Shown here piece after piece: positions 7,255 to 9,984 of a stretch of 9,984 bases of DNA. Numbering within the stretch: position 1 is the first letter of the stretch; every line of letters begins with the position of its first letter. Below the pieces are notes generated by a model that made no database searches, was not told the origin of the DNA, and saw only the letters and a list, made by a program, of their open reading frames with translations. Source of the stretch: Caldifarciminota bacterium UBA2202. Lineage in GTDB: Bacteria; Hydrothermota; 32-111. The stretch is from contig DCUY01000056.1 of the NCBI GenBank assembly GCA_002327905.1, forward strand, positions 5,189-15,172. Reading direction: 5' to 3'. The position numbers were made by a program, and so were the translations under genes.

Positions 7255-7282
7255 ATTATATTATTTTTGAAGTAAAATGCAA
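7255..7282 (-). promoter_or_regulatory. Promoter of the speD-pdaD-speE-speB operon, with upstream A-tracts
   Basis: On the - strand, TTGCAT (7282 down to 7277) and a perfect TATAAT (7260 down to 7255) are 16 bases apart. Just upstream of the -35, three runs of 7, 8 and 7 As (+ strand T-runs at 7287-7293, 7295-7302 and 7304-7310) repeat about every 8-9 bases, where a UP element would sit. Transcription would start near 7248, giving a leader of about 83 bases before speD. Confidence 0.65.
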
Positions 7283-7371
7283 TACCTTTTTTTATTTTTT
7301 TTATTTTTTTATAATTATGATGTTTACTATAAAAGATGCAAAAACTTTCAATCCAAAATCTAAAAAACATA

Positions 7372-7400
7372 TTGACAATATTGAGAATCCGCTCTGATAA
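7372..7400 (+). promoter_or_regulatory. Upstream fhs promoter P1
   Basis: A consensus -35 TTGACA (7372-7377) is followed after 17 bases by TGATAA (7395-7400). The -35 sits inside a perfect 13-bp palindrome, ATATTG-A-CAATAT (7369-7381), which could be an operator. Its -10 is weaker than that of P2. Confidence 0.4.
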
Positions 7401-7418
7401 ACCTGACATCTTTTAATA

Positions 7419-7446
7419 TTGAAAATATTTGAGTTTCCACTATAAT
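7419..7446 (+). promoter_or_regulatory. Proximal fhs promoter P2
   Basis: TTGAAA (7419-7424) and a perfect TATAAT (7441-7446) are 16 bases apart, close to the sigma-70 consensus. Transcription would start near 7453, giving a leader of about 20 bases that just includes the fhs Shine-Dalgarno. The palindrome AATATT-GAA-AATATT (7415-7429) overlaps the -35. Confidence 0.7.
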
Positions 7447-7462
7447 AAATAAATTGAAAAAC

Positions 7463-7467
7463 GGAGG
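7463..7467 (+). promoter_or_regulatory. Ribosome-binding site of fhs
   Basis: GGAGG lies 4 bases before the ATG at 7472. It decides this start over the later in-frame Met at codon 9, although homology with the family's conserved N-terminus begins only near that second Met. Confidence 0.8.
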
Positions 7468-7471
7468 TTAA

Positions 7472-9118
7472 ATGTCTGACGCTAATGGCGGATTCATGCG
7501 GATAGAGCAGATTGCTGAGAAATCGTTTTTAAGATCATCCGATATAATCAAATACGGAGAATACATAGCAAAGGTGAAGCTCTCCGCTTCGGAAAGATTT
7601 GAGAAGAAGGGAAGACTCGTTCTTGTCACTGCAATGAATCCGACTCCCCACGGTGAAGGAAAGACAACCGTTTCAATCGGACTTGTTGATGCTTTGAATT
7701 CTTTGGGCAAAAGGTCTGCTGTTGTTTTAAGGGAGCCCTCTCTCGGTCCCGTATTCGGAGTAAAGGGAGGAGCCACAGGCGGAGGAAAGTCAACAGTGTT
7801 TCCTTCGGATGAAATCAATCTTCACTTTACAGGAGATATTCACGCAGTCACTTCTGCGCACAATCTTTTAGCGGCTCTTGTTGATAACAGTTATTCACGG
7901 ACAAACATATCCCATTTTCAGCCGAAGGACATTTTCTTTCACAGAGTCATTGACATGAATGACAGGGCTTTAAGAAAAATTGTTATCGGAGTGGGAGATG
8001 ACAGCGGACAGATTAGAGAGTCAAAATTTGAAATAACAGCCGCTTCTGAAATAATGGCTATTCTCGGACTTTCGAAAAATATAGATGATTTAAAAAAACG
8101 GCTGGGAAATATAATTATCGGAGAATCAGCGGATAACAAACCGGTTCTTGCAGGTATTCTTGAATCAACTGATGCAATGGCTATTCTGCTTAAAAATGCA
8201 TTGAACCCGAATCTCGTTCAGACAGCAAAAAACAATCCCGCTTTTGTGCACACAGGTCCGTTTGCAAATATAGCGCACGGAACTGCATCTGTAAATGCGG
8301 CTGATATGGCTCAGAGATTATTTGATTTTGCAGTTATGGAAGCCGGATTCGGAAGCGACCTCGGAGGAGAAAAATTCTTTGATATAGTGTCAAGAAACGA
8401 AAACATGACTCCTCCTGACGCAGTGGTTATTGTTGCGACTCTCCGCGCAGTGAAGCACCACGGAGGAGTGAAGACGAAGGATATTCTGAATAAAGATACT
8501 GAAGCTATAGTAAAGGGGTTTTCAAATCTGGAAAAGCACATAGAAAACATGCAGTCATTCAAGAGGAGTGTCATTGTAGTCATAAACAAATTTAAGGATG
8601 ATTCTGATGAGGAATTGGATATTCTTTTAAGGCTCTGCAAGGAGAAAGAAGCGGATTCATACATAACCGATGTTTACGGGATGGGCGGAGACGGCATAAT
8701 GAATGCGGCTGAGGCGATTATAAATGCGGTAAAGAAGCCTGTAGAAAATGTCGAATATGTTTATGAATTGGCAGACTCGATTGAAGAGAAGATAAAGAAG
8801 GTTTCATACAGGATATACGGAGCATACGGAATAGCAGTTTCAAAAAAGATAAGAGAGAAAATTTCCGTGATTGAAGAATGGGGATATAAGAATCTTCCTG
8901 TATGCATTGCGAAGACCCAATACTCTTTCTCAGACAATGAAAAATTATTAGGCAGGCCGAGGAATTTCAATATAGAAGTGAAGGATGTAAAAGTGTCCGG
9001 CGGCGCGGAATTCATTGTAGTATATCTGGGGAATATAATGACAATGCCGGGGCTTCCTGAACAGCCCGCATCATCTCACATGAAAATAGATTCACAGGGA
9101 AACATAACGGGGATATAA
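7472..9118 (+). CDS. fhs: Formate-tetrahydrofolate ligase (formyl-THF synthetase)
   Basis: The enzyme joins formate to tetrahydrofolate using ATP to give 10-formyl-THF, feeding purine synthesis, Met-tRNA formylation or the methyl branch of the Wood-Ljungdahl pathway. It is 548 residues against a usual 555-560. The nucleotide-binding motif VTAMNPTPHGEGKTT lies at about 52-66. Family blocks follow in order: REPSLGPVFGVKGGATGGG, DEINLHFTGDIHAVTSAHN, TGPFANIAHGTASV, EAGFGSDLGGEKFFDI, NLEKHIENMQ, the PVCIAKTQYSFSDNEKLLGRP block and IMTMPGLP near the C-terminus. It differs from the usual sequence at two normally rigid places: KST after GGG, where most members have a Tyr-Ala/Ser-Gln run, and HGTASV where HGCNSV is usual. 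The frame is clean, so it is probably functional but from a divergent lineage. It is driven by its own tandem promoters, divergent from the polyamine operon. The TAA stop is directly followed by the ATG of a broken PAS gene. Confidence 0.95.
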   Translation: MSDANGGFMRIEQIAEKSFLRSSDIIKYGEYIAKVKLSASERFEKKGRLVLVTAMNPTPHGEGKTTVSIGLVDALNSLGKRSAVVLREPSLGPVFGVKGGATGGGKSTVFPSDEINLHFTGDIHAVTSAHNLLAALVDNSYSRTNISHFQPKDIFFHRVIDMNDRALRKIVIGVGDDSGQIRESKFEITAASEIMAILGLSKNIDDLKKRLGNIIIGESADNKPVLAGILESTDAMAILLKNALNPNLVQTAKNNPAFVHTGPFANIAHGTASVNAADMAQRLFDFAVMEAGFGSDLGGEKFFDIVSRNENMTPPDAVVIVATLRAVKHHGGVKTKDILNKDTEAIVKGFSNLEKHIENMQSFKRSVIVVINKFKDDSDEELDILLRLCKEKEADSYITDVYGMGGDGIMNAAEAIINAVKKPVENVEYVYELADSIEEKIKKVSYRIYGAYGIAVSKKIREKISVIEEWGYKNLPVCIAKTQYSFSDNEKLLGRPRNFNIEVKDVKVSGGAEFIVVYLGNIMTMPGLPEQPASSHMKIDSQGNITGI

Positions 9119-9634
9119 ATGAATGAAAACGCACTTAATTCATTGAAAGCCGTTAGCAGAGAGATTGACGACATAAAGAATAAATACTACAGAGTAATCG
9201 CGCAGACAGATAATCTGATATTCTCTTTCGATTATGCAGAGAAAACAGGAGAATGGTTCGGAGCAATTAAAAAAATCATGTGATACAATAAATCGGAATT
9301 TGCGAAGATTTACAGAAAAAAGTGGAAGGAACTGATTCATGCGGATGATTTTGATTTTATGATGGAAGAACTCAATAAGGCGATGAAGAAGGGCGGAATA
9401 TATAAAACATCATACAGATTTTTAAGAAAAGACAACAGATACCGCTTCTTTGAACATGAAGGCATTGTAATTAAAAACAAGAAGAAAAATATTTTTTGGA
9501 TAATAGGTTCTATAAGAGACATTACTGACAAAGTCAAACTGCAAAACAGAACGGGGTTAGCTGGTGCGCTGGTAAAAGCGAAGACGCACCGTGAGCCGTG
9601 GGCAAAACAAAATCAAAGAGTTAATAGTTTATAG
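9119..9634 (+). pseudogene. Broken PAS-domain sensor gene
   Basis: The ATG at 9119 follows the fhs stop with no gap (TAAATG), and GGGG lies about 6 bases upstream. The first 54 codons give a charged helix followed by the start of a PAS domain (VIAQTDNLIFSFD, then GEWFGAIKKIM). A TGA at 9281-9283 comes exactly where the conserved Gly of the PAS G-Y-N/S motif is expected. The same frame continues as YNKSEF, WKELIHADDFDFM, then TSYRFLRKDNRYRFFEHEG and WIIGSIRDITDKVKLQ, a complete PAS/PAC fold ending near 9544. One G-to-T change (GGA to TGA) explains the stop. After 9544 the frame runs on for 29 unrelated codons to TAG 9632-9634. Any output domain (kinase, GGDEF or other) is missing. It was probably a sensor protein, cut at its 3' end by the junction with the repeat region. 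A short C-terminal fragment could start at ATG 9359, but I doubt it is used. Confidence 0.8.
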
Positions 9635-9650
9635 TTAATGGTTAATAGTT
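9620..9650 (+). repeat. Short AT-rich repeat, GTTAATAGTT twice
   Basis: The 10-mer GTTAATAGTT occurs at 9620-9629 and again at 9641-9650, with the related TATAGTTAATG between them. The repeat overlaps the accidental stop of the PAS frame. Confidence 0.7.
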
Positions 9651-9787
9651 CAGAGGCTGGGAGACACAAAAAAACAAAAGAGTGTATCCGTTCCGAGAAG
9701 TGTTGACAGTAAGTGGCTGTCGAATAGTATAGCGTCGGCTCGCACACTTCGCTGTGCCGTCCTTATCTCGTAGCATGAAGTCCAGCG

Positions 9788-9910
9788 CTCATTCGCACAT
9801 CATCCCCGCCAGCTGTATCATGATGGAGTAGAGTTGGCGTGCTCAAAGAGCAGTCCAACAACTTCTGCCTGCCACATGATGTGCTGTCTTGTGATGACGT
9901 CCTCATTCGC
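9788..9910 (+). repeat. Interleaved direct and inverted 9-mers
   Basis: CTCATTCGC occurs in direct orientation at 9788-9796 and 9902-9910. Between them GCACATCAT (9795-9803) has its exact reverse complement ATGATGTGC at 9876-9884. That could fold 9795-9884 into a long hairpin, though a 9-bp stem over a loop of about 70 bases is weak alone. Confidence 0.5.
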
Positions 9911-9919
9911 TTTCTGCAC

Positions 9920-9947
9920 ACGGCATACGGTATACGGTACACGGCGT
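9920..9947 (+). repeat. Tandem 7-bp repeat, four diverged copies
   Basis: Four consecutive heptamers share the ACGG core: ACGGCAT (9920-9926), ACGGTAT (9927-9933), ACGGTAC (9934-9940) and ACGGCGT (9941-9947). The array is exactly in register with no spacer. Confidence 0.75.
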
Positions 9948-9984
9948 TTTATCTGGCGGCAGGCGGGCACAGCGTCGGCTCGCA

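Larger units (their letters stand above)
7369..7449 (+). repeat. Diverged direct repeat carrying tandem promoter elements
   Basis: Copy 1 (7369-7401) and copy 2 (7416-7449) align at 27 of 33 positions with a single one-base gap, 47-48 bases apart. Both begin with a near-palindrome: ATATTGACAATATT in copy 1 and ATATTGAAAATATT in copy 2. Both then read GAG, two variable bases, TCC and ATAAA. The -35 hexamer lies inside the palindromic part in each copy. The unit looks like a duplicated promoter/operator module. Confidence 0.55.
9546..9984. other. Non-coding, repeat-bearing region at the right edge
   Basis: After the PAS domain ends, about 440 bases show no convincing coding frame on either strand. 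The stretch from about 9690 on is visibly GC-richer than the rest of the window. It carries several short direct, tandem and inverted repeats, listed separately, and one possible promoter (TTGACA 9703-9708, 16 bases, TAGTAT 9725-9730). It may be part of a dispersed genomic repeat or a remnant of an inserted element. No transposase, tRNA or integrase is visible in the window part. Confidence 0.5.
9731..9984 (+). repeat. 14-bp direct repeat AGCGTCGGCTCGCA, two copies 240 bases apart
   Basis: Exact copies lie at 9731-9744 and 9971-9984. The second copy ends at the window edge, so the match may continue. The pair could be the period of a longer repeat or the ends of an inserted segment. Confidence 0.75.

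Noticed and set aside
7191..7409. 72-codon ORF on the - strand upstream of speD
   Set aside because: It covers the promoters and A-tracts, is low-complexity (Lys/Ile/Phe from AT-rich DNA) and has no ribosome-binding site or recognisable domain.
9281..9283. TGA read as glycine (alternative genetic code) or selenocysteine in the PAS gene
   Set aside because: crtB, speE and speB end in TGA at positions that fit their families, so TGA is a normal stop. The PAS glycine context gives no reason for selenocysteine.
9795..9907. Small ORF on the - strand in the repeat region
   Set aside because: It has no ribosome-binding site or protein-like pattern and overlaps the inverted and direct repeats.
9620..9984. 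CRISPR array or integron attC sites in the right-edge repeats
   Set aside because: Repeats are too short, of different kinds and unevenly spaced for CRISPR. No consistent paired GTTRRRY/RYYYAAC core with a foldable attC body was found, and no integrase is present.

Overview
The window looks like chromosomal DNA of an AT-rich, Gram-negative-type bacterium. An inner-membrane RND efflux pump points to a diderm cell. Formate-tetrahydrofolate ligase is common in anaerobes. The Thermotoga-type SpeD next to a pyruvoyl arginine decarboxylase, and the CarR/CrtYcd-type lycopene cyclase, would fit a lineage in or near the Bacteroidetes/Chlorobi side of the tree. The sequence alone does not settle the phylum. 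Ordinary genes end in TGA (crtB, speE, speB), so TGA is a normal stop here.

Layout. (1) 1-1185: the C-terminal part of an RND permease, followed by a clear intrinsic terminator (1226-1258). (2) 1292-4673, + strand: a carotenoid cluster in advanced decay, in the order crtI (broken), crtB (intact), a small exported-protein gene (broken) and a fused CrtYc/CrtYd lycopene cyclase gene (broken). Each broken gene carries several independent lesions, while crtB has none that I can see. The flanking genes are clean, so this looks like real gene loss and not poor sequence. (3) 4604-7165, - strand: a tight four-gene polyamine operon transcribed speD, pdaD, speE, speB. It covers arginine to agmatine (PdaD), agmatine to putrescine (SpeB), and putrescine plus decarboxylated AdoMet (from SpeD) to spermidine (SpeE). 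Two of the four enzymes are self-processing pyruvoyl enzymes. (4) 7166-7471: a divergent control region. On the - strand it holds a strong speD promoter with phased A-tracts and a possible leader ORF that overlaps the speD start. On the + strand it holds two tandem promoters that look like diverged copies of each other and drive fhs. (5) 7472-9118: fhs, the entry of formate into one-carbon folate metabolism. (6) 9119-9634: a PAS-domain gene abutting fhs, broken by a TGA at the conserved PAS glycine and by loss of everything after the PAS domain. (7) About 9546-9984: a repeat-bearing, apparently non-coding and GC-richer stretch that runs off the window edge.

The polyamine operon and fhs look functional and carry out core metabolism. 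The carotenoid and PAS genes are relics. The most unusual points are the lone intact crtB in a dead carotenoid cluster, the duplicated fhs promoter, the possible speD leader ORF and the repeat region at the right edge. I found no RNA gene, CRISPR array or transposase.
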